Shown piece by piece: positions 27,044-35,666 of a stretch of DNA of 64,000 nucleotides. Below the pieces are notes generated by a model. That model saw only the letters and a program-made list of their open reading frames with translations, searched no databases and was not told the DNA's origin. Every line of letters starts with the position of its first letter. The first letter of the stretch is position 1. Location of the stretch: contig NZ_JAJDFY010000001.1 in assembly GCF_024704365.1 (NCBI RefSeq), positions 434,001-498,000 on the forward strand, written 5' to 3'. Made by a program: the position numbers and the translations under genes. The DNA is from Thermomonas sp. S9. GTDB taxonomy: Bacteria > Pseudomonadota > Gammaproteobacteria > Xanthomonadales > Xanthomonadaceae.

Positions 27044-28423
27044 ATGCCCCGTTTCCCGCGTCGCCTCACCGTGCGCGCCGCCGCGTGCCTGCTGTCGTGT
27101 CTGTGCGCGCTGGCCGTGCTGCCGGCATTCGCCGCCGGCCGCCCGGTGCTGCTGGTGTCGATCGACGGCCTGCGCCCGCAGGACGTGCTGCAGCCGCCGC
27201 CGGGCGCGCCGCCACTGCCGCAGCTGCGCGCGCTGGCGCGCGAGGGCGCCTATGCCCAAGGCGTGGCCGGCGTGCTGCCGACCCTGACCTATCCCAGTCA
27301 CGTCACCCTGCTGACCGGCGCCGCGCCGCGCACCCACGGGATTGGCGGCAACCTTACCTTCGACCCCTACAACAAGAACCAGCAGGGCTGGGCCTGGTAT
27401 GCCAGCGACATCCGCGTGCCGACCCTGTGGCAGGCCGCGCACGCCGCCGGCCTGCGCACCGCCAACGTGCACTGGCCGGTGAGCGTGGCCGCGTCCGGGC
27501 TGGACGCCAACCTGCCGCAGATCTGGCGCACCGGCACCGACGACGACCGCAAGCTGCTGGCCGCGCTGGCCACGCCCGGCTTGCTGCCGGTACTCGAAAC
27601 GGAGACCGGCATCGCCTACCCACAGGGCATCGACGAGTCGCTGGAGGCCGATGTGCAGCGTGCGCGCTTCGCGCTGGCGTTGATCCGGCGCGACCACCCG
27701 CAGTTCATGACCGTGTACTTCGCCGCGCTCGACCACGAGGAGCATCTGCACGGCCCTGGCTCGGCGCAGGCCTGGCAGGTGCTGCAGCGGATGGACGCGA
27801 TCGTCGGTGAACTGCGTGCGGCGTGGCGGCAGGCGCATCCGGACGGCGTGCTGGCGCTGGTGTCCGACCACGGCTTCACCGATGTCGCGCACGACGTGAA
27901 TCTGTATGCCCCGTTCCTGCAGGCCGGGCTGATCACACTGCAGGACGGCCAGGTCAAGGACTGGCGGGCGATGCCGTGGAACCAGGGCGGCAGCGCCGCG
28001 ATCGTATTGCGCGATCCCGCCGATGCCGCGCTGCGCGCCAAGGTGCAGGCGCTGCTGCAATCGTTGAAAGCGGATCCCGCGCTGGGCATCGCGGCGGTGC
28101 TCGATCGCGCCGAGGTCGCGGCCAAGGGCGGCAGCGAGCGCGCCGAATGGTTCGTGGTGTTCGCACCCGGCTACGAAATGGCCGCGCGTCCGGATGCGCC
28201 GCTGGTCGGACCTGCGCAGCGGCGCGGCATGCATGGCTACGATCCGGCCCGGCCCGACCAGCGCGCCAGCCTCTATCTCGCGGGGGCGGGGATCGCCGCG
28301 GGGCAGGACCTCGGCGAAGTGGACATGCGGGCGATCGCGCCGACCCTGGCGGTGCTGCTGGGTGTCGCCCTGCCGTCGGCGGAGGTTGCGCCGCTGCCGC
28401 TGCGCCCGCCGTCATCGCGCTGA
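27044..28423 (+). CDS. Secreted ENPP-type nucleotide pyrophosphatase/phosphodiesterase
   Basis: 459 residues with a signal peptide (about 1-30). The alkaline-phosphatase-superfamily core is visible: metal ligand in LLVSIDGLRP, nucleophile Thr in LPTLTYPSHVTLLTG, zinc ligands in YFAALDHEEHLHGPGS and in LALVSDHGFTDV. Family members cleave nucleotide pyrophosphates, phosphodiesters or choline phosphodiesters. Probably exported to the periplasm and co-transcribed with glpQ (7-base gap). The substrate is unknown; its neighbours suggest organic phosphodiesters. Confidence 0.9.
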   Translation: MPRFPRRLTVRAAACLLSCLCALAVLPAFAAGRPVLLVSIDGLRPQDVLQPPPGAPPLPQLRALAREGAYAQGVAGVLPTLTYPSHVTLLTGAAPRTHGIGGNLTFDPYNKNQQGWAWYASDIRVPTLWQAAHAAGLRTANVHWPVSVAASGLDANLPQIWRTGTDDDRKLLAALATPGLLPVLETETGIAYPQGIDESLEADVQRARFALALIRRDHPQFMTVYFAALDHEEHLHGPGSAQAWQVLQRMDAIVGELRAAWRQAHPDGVLALVSDHGFTDVAHDVNLYAPFLQAGLITLQDGQVKDWRAMPWNQGGSAAIVLRDPADAALRAKVQALLQSLKADPALGIAAVLDRAEVAAKGGSERAEWFVVFAPGYEMAARPDAPLVGPAQRRGMHGYDPARPDQRASLYLAGAGIAAGQDLGEVDMRAIAPTLAVLLGVALPSAEVAPLPLRPPSSR

Positions 28424-28558
28424 CGCACGCGCGTCAGCGTTCCTAAACACGGGATCCACATCCTGCCGCCCACGCGCCGGCATCCACCGGTCGCGCGCTC
28501 GTGCGCTCCATTCCCCGCATCCGATTCCCACGCCATCCACTCCAGGGGTTCCCTCCAC

Positions 28559-30883
28559 ATGTCCGCCCAACTGCTTCCCCGCCGCCGCACTGTGCTCGCC
28601 ATCGCGCTGTTGGCTGCGCTGCATGCTCCCGCCTTCGCCGCCGAACCCGTGGACGCCGAGGATGCCGCCCGCGATCGCGTCGCCAAGCAACTGGACACGG
28701 TCTCGGTGATCGGCCAGGGCAATGCGCGCCAGGTGCACCGCATCAGCGTGCAGGAAACCGCGCTGCAGCCGCCCGGCGCCAGCCCGCTGCAGGTGCTGGC
28801 GGCCAAGCCCGGCGTGCACTTCGTCGCCGCCGACCCGTTCGGCAACTACGAGTGGTCGACCCGCTTCAGCCTGCGCGGCTTCAACCAGGCGCGGCTGGGC
28901 TTCACCCTCGATGGCATCCCGCTGGGCGACATGAGCTACGGCAACAACAACGGCATGCACATCAGCCGCGCGATCATCGCCGAGAACCTGGGGGGCGCCG
29001 AGCTGGCCGAAGGCATCGGCGCGCTGGGCACCGCCTCCAGCAGCGATCTCGGCGGCACCGTGCAGTTCTTCTCCGCCGACCCCCGCCCCGATTTTGGTGC
29101 CACCCTCGCGCAAAGCGTCGGCAGCGACGCCGCCCGCCGCACCTTCCTGCGCCTGGATACCGGCAGTCACAAGGGCTTTTCGATGTACCTGGCCTATGTT
29201 TATGCCGACGTGGACAAGTGGAAGGGTGATGGCCGCCAGCAGCAGCAGCAGTTCAACGCCAAGGCGGTGTACGAGCTCGGCGAGGACAGCCGGATCGGCG
29301 CCTGGTTGGGGACGTCCGATCGCGACGAGCAGGACTACCAGGACCTGTCGCTGGCACTGACACTGACCCGCCGCAACGGCTGGAACTGGGACAACTTCCG
29401 TCCGGACTGGGCGCGGGCGGTCAGGGTTGCACAGCAGTACCAGACCACCGGCAGCGTCAACGATGGCAATGTGCAGAGCGTGGATGACGCCTATTACGAT
29501 GCGCGCGGCCTGCGTCGCGACACCCTGGGCAGCGTGTTCGGGGATTTCGCGCTGGGCGACGGGGTGCGCCTGAAGGCGACCCTCTATCACCACGAGAACC
29601 GCGGCCAGGGCCACTGGTTCACCCCGTATGTACCGTCGTTTCCGGGTACATCGCAGCAGACCCCGATCTCGATCCGCACCACCGAGTACGGCATCAACCG
29701 CAGTGGTGCGGTCGCCTCTCTGGCCTGGGAGCTGGGCATGCACCGGATCGAGGCCGGGCTGTGGTACGAGGATTCCGGCCACAACGTGCAGCGCAATTTC
29801 TATTACATCACCGGCCCGCTCGACAGCAGCTACTTCCTGCGCAACCCGAACCTGCGCCAGTTCAGCCTGCATTTCCAGACCACCACCCGCATGGTCTACC
29901 TGCAGGACAGCCTGAGCCTGCTGGATGGCCGCCTGCGCGTGGACGCCGGCTTCAAGGCGCTGGACGTGCAGACCGACGGTCGCCCGCTGCCTGGCACGCT
30001 GACTTACGGCACCGCGGGGTCCTATGCGACCGGCACCTTGACCGCGAAGAAAAACTTCCTGCCGCAGCTGGGGGCCAGCCTCGATCTCGGCGACGGCTTC
30101 GAGGTGTTCGGCTCCTATGCCGAGAACATCGCGGCCTTCCAGCCCGGCATCACCAGCCCGCTGGCCACCACCCAGGTCGCCTTCGACACCTTCGCCCGCA
30201 ATCTCAAGCCGGAGGAGTCGCGCACCTTCGAGGGCGGCCTGCGCCAGGTCAATGCGCTGTTCGAGGCCTCGCTGGCCCTGTACCACGTCAAGTTCGACAA
30301 CCGCCTGCTGGTGATCTCGCAGTGCGCCGGCATCGTCGGCTGTGCCAACGCCTACGCCAACGTCGGTTCGGTCACCAGCAAGGGCGTGGAGCTGGCGATG
30401 AACTTCAAGCTCGCCCCGGACCTGCGCTGGAACAACGCGCTGGCCTTCAACCAGGCGCGCTACGACAACGACTACGTGAGCGGGCTGGACGGCAATGGCA
30501 ATCCGGTCATCGTGCCCATCCGCGGCAAGGCGGTGGTCGACAGCCCCAAGCAGCTGTTCAGCAGCAACCTGTACTGGACCCCGGGCCCGTGGGAGCTGGG
30601 CCTGTCGGCCCATTACACCGGCAAACGCTACTACAGCTACCTCAACGACGCGGGCGTCCCCGCGTTCTGGCTGTTCAACGGTGTGGTCGGCTACGACTTC
30701 GGCAAACTCGGCGCCGCCGAGGGCGTGAAGCTGACCCTGAACGTGACCAACCTCGCCAACAAGCGCTACTTCTCGACCATCGGCTCCAACGGGTTCGTGG
30801 TCAGCGATCCCGACGGCAGCTACCAGACCCTGCAGGTCGGCGCCCCGCGCGCCCTGATGCTGACTGCCAGCGTGCGCTTCTGA
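28559..30883 (+). CDS. TonB-dependent outer-membrane receptor
   Basis: 774 residues: signal peptide to about residue 27, TonB-box-like LDTVSVIGQ, plug domain (LQVLAAKPGVHF, FSLRGFNQARLGFTLDGIPL, LGGTVQFFS) and a 22-strand-type barrel ending in FGKLGAAEGVKLTLNVTNLAN and a terminal Phe (SVRF). It follows the two phosphodiesterase genes after 135 bp. This supports uptake of their substrates or products, but receptor sequence alone does not identify the ligand. An imperfect 14-bp hairpin follows the stop. Confidence 0.9.
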   Translation: MSAQLLPRRRTVLAIALLAALHAPAFAAEPVDAEDAARDRVAKQLDTVSVIGQGNARQVHRISVQETALQPPGASPLQVLAAKPGVHFVAADPFGNYEWSTRFSLRGFNQARLGFTLDGIPLGDMSYGNNNGMHISRAIIAENLGGAELAEGIGALGTASSSDLGGTVQFFSADPRPDFGATLAQSVGSDAARRTFLRLDTGSHKGFSMYLAYVYADVDKWKGDGRQQQQQFNAKAVYELGEDSRIGAWLGTSDRDEQDYQDLSLALTLTRRNGWNWDNFRPDWARAVRVAQQYQTTGSVNDGNVQSVDDAYYDARGLRRDTLGSVFGDFALGDGVRLKATLYHHENRGQGHWFTPYVPSFPGTSQQTPISIRTTEYGINRSGAVASLAWELGMHRIEAGLWYEDSGHNVQRNFYYITGPLDSSYFLRNPNLRQFSLHFQTTTRMVYLQDSLSLLDGRLRVDAGFKALDVQTDGRPLPGTLTYGTAGSYATGTLTAKKNFLPQLGASLDLGDGFEVFGSYAENIAAFQPGITSPLATTQVAFDTFARNLKPEESRTFEGGLRQVNALFEASLALYHVKFDNRLLVISQCAGIVGCANAYANVGSVTSKGVELAMNFKLAPDLRWNNALAFNQARYDNDYVSGLDGNGNPVIVPIRGKAVVDSPKQLFSSNLYWTPGPWELGLSAHYTGKRYYSYLNDAGVPAFWLFNGVVGYDFGKLGAAEGVKLTLNVTNLANKRYFSTIGSNGFVVSDPDGSYQTLQVGAPRALMLTASVRF

Positions 30884-30901
30884 CCGGTCCTGCAAGCAGC
30901 C

Positions 30902-30936
30902 CCGCCTCCGTCCGGACGCGAGCCGGGCGGAGGCGG
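30902..30936. terminator. Hairpin after the TonB receptor gene
   Basis: 14-bp stem (30902-30915/30923-30936) with one G-U pair and a 7-base loop, 18 bases after the stop. No T-run follows. Confidence 0.5.
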
Positions 30937-31011
30937 CCCCGGGCAGGCATGTCATCGAACCCGCGTTTCATGCCAGAATAACCGGCCGCGATGCCCGCCA
31001 TCGCGCACCGC

Positions 31012-31088
31012 GCGCCTGTAGCTCAGCCGGATAGAGTAGTGGCTTCCGAAGCCATTGGTCGGGGGTTCGAATCCCTCCAGGCGCGCCA
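31012..31088 (+). tRNA. tRNA-Arg (anticodon CCG)
   Basis: A complete cloverleaf: 7-bp acceptor stem 31012-31018/31078-31084, D arm with AGCTCAG, anticodon loop TTCCGAA giving CCG (reads CGG), T loop TTCGAAT and encoded CCA at 31086-31088. A direct repeat of TCTGGGACA units begins 17 bases after it. It marks the left edge of an accessory stretch, and fragments resembling its 3' half occur at 33508-33533 and 33635-33650. Confidence 0.97.
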
Positions 31089-31167
31089 AACCCCCTGTGA
31101 CAAATCTGGGACAGATCTGGGACAAAACCTGATCGGGTTCCCTGCCCGGATTGAGTAAAGGCGCGCC

Positions 31168-31788
31168 ATGCCCAAGCCCATCCTCCAGATCCGGGTCGAG
31201 CTCCAGGAAATCGAACCACTGGTCTGGCGCCGCCTGCAGGTGCCGGGCGACTACACCTTCTGGGACCTGCACGTCGCCATCCAGAGCGCCTTCGCCTGGA
31301 CCGACACCCACCTGCATGAGTTCCGGCCCTGGGGCCAGCGCGACGGCACGCCGCGCTTCGGCATGCCGCTCGACGACTTCGACGACAACCCGCCCCTGCC
31401 CGGCTGGGAACACCGCGTGGCCGACGTCCTGACCCGTGCCAATCCCCGGATCGAGTACGAATACGACTTCGGCGACGGCTGGGAGCACACGGTCGTACTC
31501 GAGGAGATCCTCGAGGCGGCACCGGGCAAGAAGTACCCGCGCTGCACCGCCGGCGAGCGCTCGGCGCCGCCCGACGACTGCGGCGGCCCCGGCGGCTACG
31601 AAAGCCTGCTCGAAACCCTGGCGGACCCCGAGGACCCGGAGCACACGTCGTCCCACGTCTGGGCCAGCAGCCAGAAGGGCCGGCGCGGCAAGTTCGACCC
31701 CGAGGCCTTCGACGAGCAGCAGGTGAAGTTCGCCAACCCGGCGCCTCGACTCAAACGGCTGCTGGCGTACCTGGCATCCCGGCGTTGA
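31168..31788 (+). CDS. Plasmid pRiA4b ORF-3-like protein
   Basis: 206 residues belonging to the pRiA4b ORF-3 / IS1096 TnpR-like family: LQIRVELQEIEPLVWRRLQV, FWDLHVAIQSAFAWTDTHLHEF, YEYDFGDGWEHTVVLE and CGGPGGYESLL are its hallmark motifs. The molecular role of the family is unknown; members are common on plasmids and genomic islands. It lies 80 bases after tRNA-Arg and converges on the AbiE operon with almost no gap, and the abiEii frame as written runs antisense through it. Confidence 0.85.
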   Translation: MPKPILQIRVELQEIEPLVWRRLQVPGDYTFWDLHVAIQSAFAWTDTHLHEFRPWGQRDGTPRFGMPLDDFDDNPPLPGWEHRVADVLTRANPRIEYEYDFGDGWEHTVVLEEILEAAPGKKYPRCTAGERSAPPDDCGGPGGYESLLETLADPEDPEHTSSHVWASSQKGRRGKFDPEAFDEQQVKFANPAPRLKRLLAYLASRR

Positions 31789-31801
31789 CGGCCGGCCCCG
31801 G

Positions 31802-32670
31802 CTATCGGGGGCCTGCGGCGTCTCAAGAAGCGGAGCCACGACGCCAGCGAGCTCGGCCACTACCTCGGCAAGCCCAGGCGCCTCCAGCCGACCCCTTTCG
31901 AGGAAGGCCCGCCATTGCTTCTGCTTGGCGCTGTCTGAGGCGAACGCCTCCGTCAGCCCCACCGGCAGGGAACCAGGCATTGGGGTGTCCCGTCGCGCGA
32001 ACGTGGCGGACACGGCGTTTCGAAGCACCGTCGGATCGAGCCGGCCCTCCTGGGCCAGGCTGAGCAGATCGAAGTAATCCTTCATCCGGCTGTTGGTCAT
32101 GCCGAGCACGACGATCGCCTCCAGCTTCTCGGCGAAGACGGTTTCGCGCGGATAGATGCGCAGCGAGGGCACGGGCAGGTCATCGAGCAGGGTCGGCAGT
32201 TCGGCGTCCTCGGGCCCAGGCGTCACGGCATCCCCGAACCCGATATCCCACTGGATTAGACACTCCGCCGATCCGAGTCGTGCTCTCAGGTTCACGCGCA
32301 GCCCGTCGTAGCGCGCCGTTTCCCGGATCTCGCTGACACGCAGGCCCGCGAGGTCGAAGGCCAGGCCGTCGTCGACCTCAAGTTCGCAGAGTTCGCGGAC
32401 GATGGCTTCGATCCGCGCCGGATCCGCCGCGCCAAAGCCCAGGAAGTCCGCGTCGCGCGTCGGCCTGTGCTCCTGGTCGAACCAGTGCCGGAAAAGCATG
32501 GCGCCCTTGAGCAGGAAGTCATCCCGGTGGCGCGAGATCGAGAGCCGATACAGGAGACGCTCGACGGCGTATCGATCGAGCGTGAGCTGGAACTCCTCGC
32601 CCGACGTCTTCGCATGGTTCAGCAGCCGCTGGCGGATCGAATCGACGCGGGCTGGCGAGGGCGCACTCAT
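31802..32670 (-). CDS. abiEii: AbiEii-family nucleotidyltransferase toxin
   Basis: Toxin half of a type IV AbiE toxin-antitoxin/abortive-infection pair. From ATG 32670: RYAVERLLYRLSIS, the nucleotidyltransferase core FLLKGAMLFRHWF and PTRDADFLGFG (the DxD-like pair), then YPRETVFAEKLEAIVVLGMTNSRMKDYFDL with the conserved K and D segments. About 290 residues are expected. As written there is no stop and the frame runs on to 30952. One extra C in the run at 31806-31810 would create TAG at 31802-31804, so the stop was probably lost to a homopolymer error. The start overlaps the abiEi stop (ATGA). Confidence 0.85.
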
Positions 32671-33262
32671 GCCACCGATTCCAGATAGGGACGCATCACG
32701 TTCGCCATCCGAAGCTGGCTCGCCAGCCGCCAGAGTTCGTCGTTGCTCGCCCGACGCTCGCGGCGCAGCTGGGACAGCGCCTCCAGCGCCACGTCCAGGC
32801 CAATCCTGTTGCGGAACTTGAAACAATCCACGACGGTCCGTGCGACCCCGGTAACCCGAAGCGGCACGCCATCGCGGTCATGGGTTTCGATCCCGGCCGA
32901 GAGGCCGGCACCCGAGTACCGAACGACCCGCAGCGAAGGCCAGTCAAGCTTGGGCGCGTGCCGGCCGGCGGCAATACCAGCCAGACCGAGTGCGGTGCCT
33001 GTGTCGTGAGCCCGTGGAAGCGCAGCGCCGTCAGGAGGCAGAAGAATCCGTCGGGCACGCGGCGCGCGACGATCTGCAGCCCCTCGTCCGCCGACGGCGC
33101 CCGACCGGGCAGCGAGTAGACGCCACGCGCCAGCCTGACCAGCTCACCCCGTTGCACCAGGCGCGCGATCTGGGCGCCCTCCAGCCCGGCGGCCCGGAGG
33201 TCGCGGGCCCGGGCACTGCCCTGAGCTTCGAGCAGGTGCTTGGCTTTGGCGTGGGGATCCAT
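32667..33262 (-). CDS. abiEi: AbiEi-family antitoxin/transcriptional repressor (frameshifted)
   Basis: Antitoxin of the AbiE pair: N-terminal winged-helix (LRAAGLEGAQIARLVQRGEL, LARGVYSLPG) and C-terminal domain (RVTGVARTVVDCFKFRNRIG, LDVALEALSQL). One missing base near 32951 in a CCC run separates the halves; corrected, the join reads LDWPSLRVVRYSGAGLSAG. Family members repress their own operon by binding inverted repeats upstream. ATG 33262 is chosen because the likely promoter leaves almost no leader; an in-frame ATG at 33298 overlaps the -35 box. About 198 residues. Confidence 0.82.
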
Positions 33263-33298
33263 GCCGAAAGATTGTTCCAATTCGGCAATCAAAGTCAA
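33263..33298 (-). promoter_or_regulatory. abiE promoter with overlapping inverted repeats
   Basis: On the minus strand TTGACT (33293-33298) and AACAAT (33271-33276) are 16 bp apart. Two nested inverted repeats sit over the -10: GCCGAA (33263-33268)/TTCGGC (33281-33286) and GATTG (33270-33274)/CAATC (33286-33290). This fits autorepression by AbiEi and a nearly leaderless transcript. Confidence 0.5.
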
Positions 33299-33689
33299 TT
33301 ATGTGTGCGATTTTGTAACGTTCGCTGTACGCCCCGGGAGGTAGCCTCTACTCCATTGACCGTGCCGCGGAGAGCTTTGGGGCGAGGCGCCAAATGGCCT
33401 CAAGCGAACTCTTTGCAGGTCGGGCATGGCGCGTGCAGAAGCCGGCCAGATCGCTTCGAGCGAATGGAGATGGTCTGTAATCCTTTGCCGTCACTGGGAT
33501 TCCACGCCTTCCGAAGCCCCTCCGGGCGCGCCATCTTCGATGGCGCTTCCTGCGTGATTTCCGGCCCGCGCGCGGCCCGCGCGCAGGCGTTCGCGTTCGC
33601 GCGAAGCTGGCGCTTCGCAGGTGCGTCCGCTCACCCCTCCGGGCGCGCCATCTCCGGTGCCGCCGCGCTTTGCGTGGCTCCGCCGGCCT
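33299..33689. other. Gene-free interval with tRNA-like fragments and repeats
   Basis: No credible gene. It contains CTTCCGAAGCC (33508-33518) directly followed by a 16-mer (33518-33533) that matches the last 16 bases of tRNA-Arg except for one, an exact second copy of that 16-mer at 33635-33650 within a 20-bp direct repeat, an 8-bp hairpin at 33528-33546 and an 11-bp GC-only tandem duplication at 33563-33584. Likely a decayed island boundary. Confidence 0.55.
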
Positions 33690-35585
33690 TCAGGCGCGGG
33701 CCTGGTGGTGCTGGACGAAGGCGATGAAGTCCTGCGGCGGCAGCGCCGGCGACCAGTGGAAGCCCTGGCCGCGTTCGCAGCCGAACGCGAGCAGGCGCGC
33801 CAGCGTCTGCGCATCTTCCACGCCCTCGGCCACCACCTGCAGGCCCAGGCAGTGGCCCATTTCGATGATCGCGCGCACCAGTCCCTCGTCGTGCGGGTTG
33901 CTGGTCATGCGGCGCACGAACGACTGATCCACCTTCAGCCGGTCCACCGCGAAATGGCGCAGGTAGCCGAGGTTGGAATAGCCGGTGCCGAAGTCGTCGA
34001 TGGCGATCTGCACGCCGCGGCTGCTGAGCCGCTGCAGCACGTCGCCGAGGTAGCTGGCGTCGGCCATCAGCAGGGATTCGGTCAGCTCCAGCTCCAGCGC
34101 CTGCGCCGGCAGGCCGCTGCTGGCGAGCGCACGGGCGACATCGCGTTCGAGCCCGTCGCGGCGGAACTGCACGGCCGAGACGTTCACCGCCACGCCCAGC
34201 GCGCCCAGGCCAAGCTCGCGCCAGGATTGCGCGTCCAGGCAGGCCTGGCGCAGCACCCAGGCGCCGAGCTCGTGGATCAGGCCGCTGCGCTCGGCCACCG
34301 GGATGAAGCGCGCGGGCGAGATCCAGCCGTGTTCGGGATGCCGCCAGCGCAGCAGCGCTTCGGCGCCGACGATGCGCCCGCTCGTCAGTTCCAGCTGCGG
34401 CTGGTAGTGCAGCATCAGCTGCTCGCTGCCCAGCGCGCTGCGCAGCCCGGACGCCAGGTGCAGTTGTTCGACCACGCTTCCGTTCATGCTCGGGTCGAAG
34501 AACCGGAAGGTGTTGCGGCCGGCGTCCTTGGCCCGGTACATCGCCATGTCGGCGTGCTTGAGCAGGGTGCCGGTATCGCTGCCATCGCGTGGCGCCACCG
34601 CGATCCCCAGCGAGGCGGTCACCAGCACGTCCACGCCTTCCACCGGGAAGGCCTGCCCCAGGCGATGGGTCAGCTTGGCCACCGCCGCGACGATCGCGTC
34701 TTCGTCCGGCAGATCTCCGAGCAGGATCAGGAACTCGTCGCCCGACACCCGCGCCACGGTGTCGGATTCGCGCACGCAGTCGCGCAGGGTATCGGCCACC
34801 TGGCACAGCAGCGCATCGCCGGCGATGTGTCCGAGCGAGTCGTTGATGGTCTTGAAGTTGTCCAGGTCCAGGAACAGCACCGCCACCATGCCGCCATTGC
34901 GCCGGGCCTGGGTCAGCAGGTGGGTGAGCCGGTCCTTGGCCAGCGCGCGGTTGGGCAGGCTGGTCAGGCTGTCGCGCTGGGCGAGGATCTCGATCTGCGC
35001 GTGCGACTGTTCCAGCGCCTCTTTTTCTTCCTCCAGCTGGCGCACGGTGGCGTCGAGATCGCGCACGATCAGCCACACGAACAGGGCGGTGACCGTCAGG
35101 ATCAGGCCGATCACGAAGGGCCGCCGCCAGTCCATCGGCACCAGCGGCTGGCTGACCACCAGCCCGCCCTGGTGCAGGAAGAACAGCGCGACGATCGCGG
35201 CCAGCACGACCGCCGCCAGCCCCAGGAACATCCGGCGCGAGCCGAACATGCCCGCGAACAGCAGCAGCGCGGGGAGCGCCAGCACCGCCTCGTCGTACAG
35301 GCCCTGGTTATGCACTATCAGCACGATCAGGCCCAGCAGCAGCGACACCGCGGCCAGCGCGACCGCGCCCCGGGAGGAGCGATGAGCAATCGGCAGCGCC
35401 ACCAGCAGCAGGCTGGCGATCAGCCCTTCCAGTGCGGCGGTACGCATCGCGCCGCTGGCCAGGTTGATGCCGATCACCAGCGCGAAGGCACCCACCAGCA
35501 GCCACAGCATCTGGCACAGCCGGCGCCGCTGGCGGGCGGCAAGCGGATCGGGCGGCGCGTCGGGCAGGCGCGGTGGGATGGGCAT
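33690..35585 (-). CDS. Membrane GGDEF-EAL cyclic-di-GMP enzyme
   Basis: 631 residues. About five to six transmembrane helices in residues 20-175, a short coiled-coil linker (RQLEEEKEALEQSHAQIEIL), then GGDEF (about 195-355) and EAL (about 375-625). The cyclase signature is SGDEF instead of GGDEF, with an RxxD inhibitory site (RESD) five residues before it. The EAL domain has all expected residues: EALLRW, VNVSAVQF, ELTES, DDFGTGYSNL, KVDQSFV and EGVED. A phosphodiesterase with a regulatory or weak cyclase domain is most likely. The start and the 100-bp interval to ntrB show a divergent promoter region. Confidence 0.9.
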   Translation of the reverse strand: MPIPPRLPDAPPDPLAARQRRRLCQMLWLLVGAFALVIGINLASGAMRTAALEGLIASLLLVALPIAHRSSRGAVALAAVSLLLGLIVLIVHNQGLYDEAVLALPALLLFAGMFGSRRMFLGLAAVVLAAIVALFFLHQGGLVVSQPLVPMDWRRPFVIGLILTVTALFVWLIVRDLDATVRQLEEEKEALEQSHAQIEILAQRDSLTSLPNRALAKDRLTHLLTQARRNGGMVAVLFLDLDNFKTINDSLGHIAGDALLCQVADTLRDCVRESDTVARVSGDEFLILLGDLPDEDAIVAAVAKLTHRLGQAFPVEGVDVLVTASLGIAVAPRDGSDTGTLLKHADMAMYRAKDAGRNTFRFFDPSMNGSVVEQLHLASGLRSALGSEQLMLHYQPQLELTSGRIVGAEALLRWRHPEHGWISPARFIPVAERSGLIHELGAWVLRQACLDAQSWRELGLGALGVAVNVSAVQFRRDGLERDVARALASSGLPAQALELELTESLLMADASYLGDVLQRLSSRGVQIAIDDFGTGYSNLGYLRHFAVDRLKVDQSFVRRMTSNPHDEGLVRAIIEMGHCLGLQVVAEGVEDAQTLARLLAFGCERGQGFHWSPALPPQDFIAFVQHHQARA

Positions 35586-35666
35586 GCGGTCGATGGGGGA
35601 AGCCGGCGTGTTCAGTCTGTTTTTCGGCCACGTCGCCGGTAGCTGAAGCTACGCGGGTGGGCGGTG

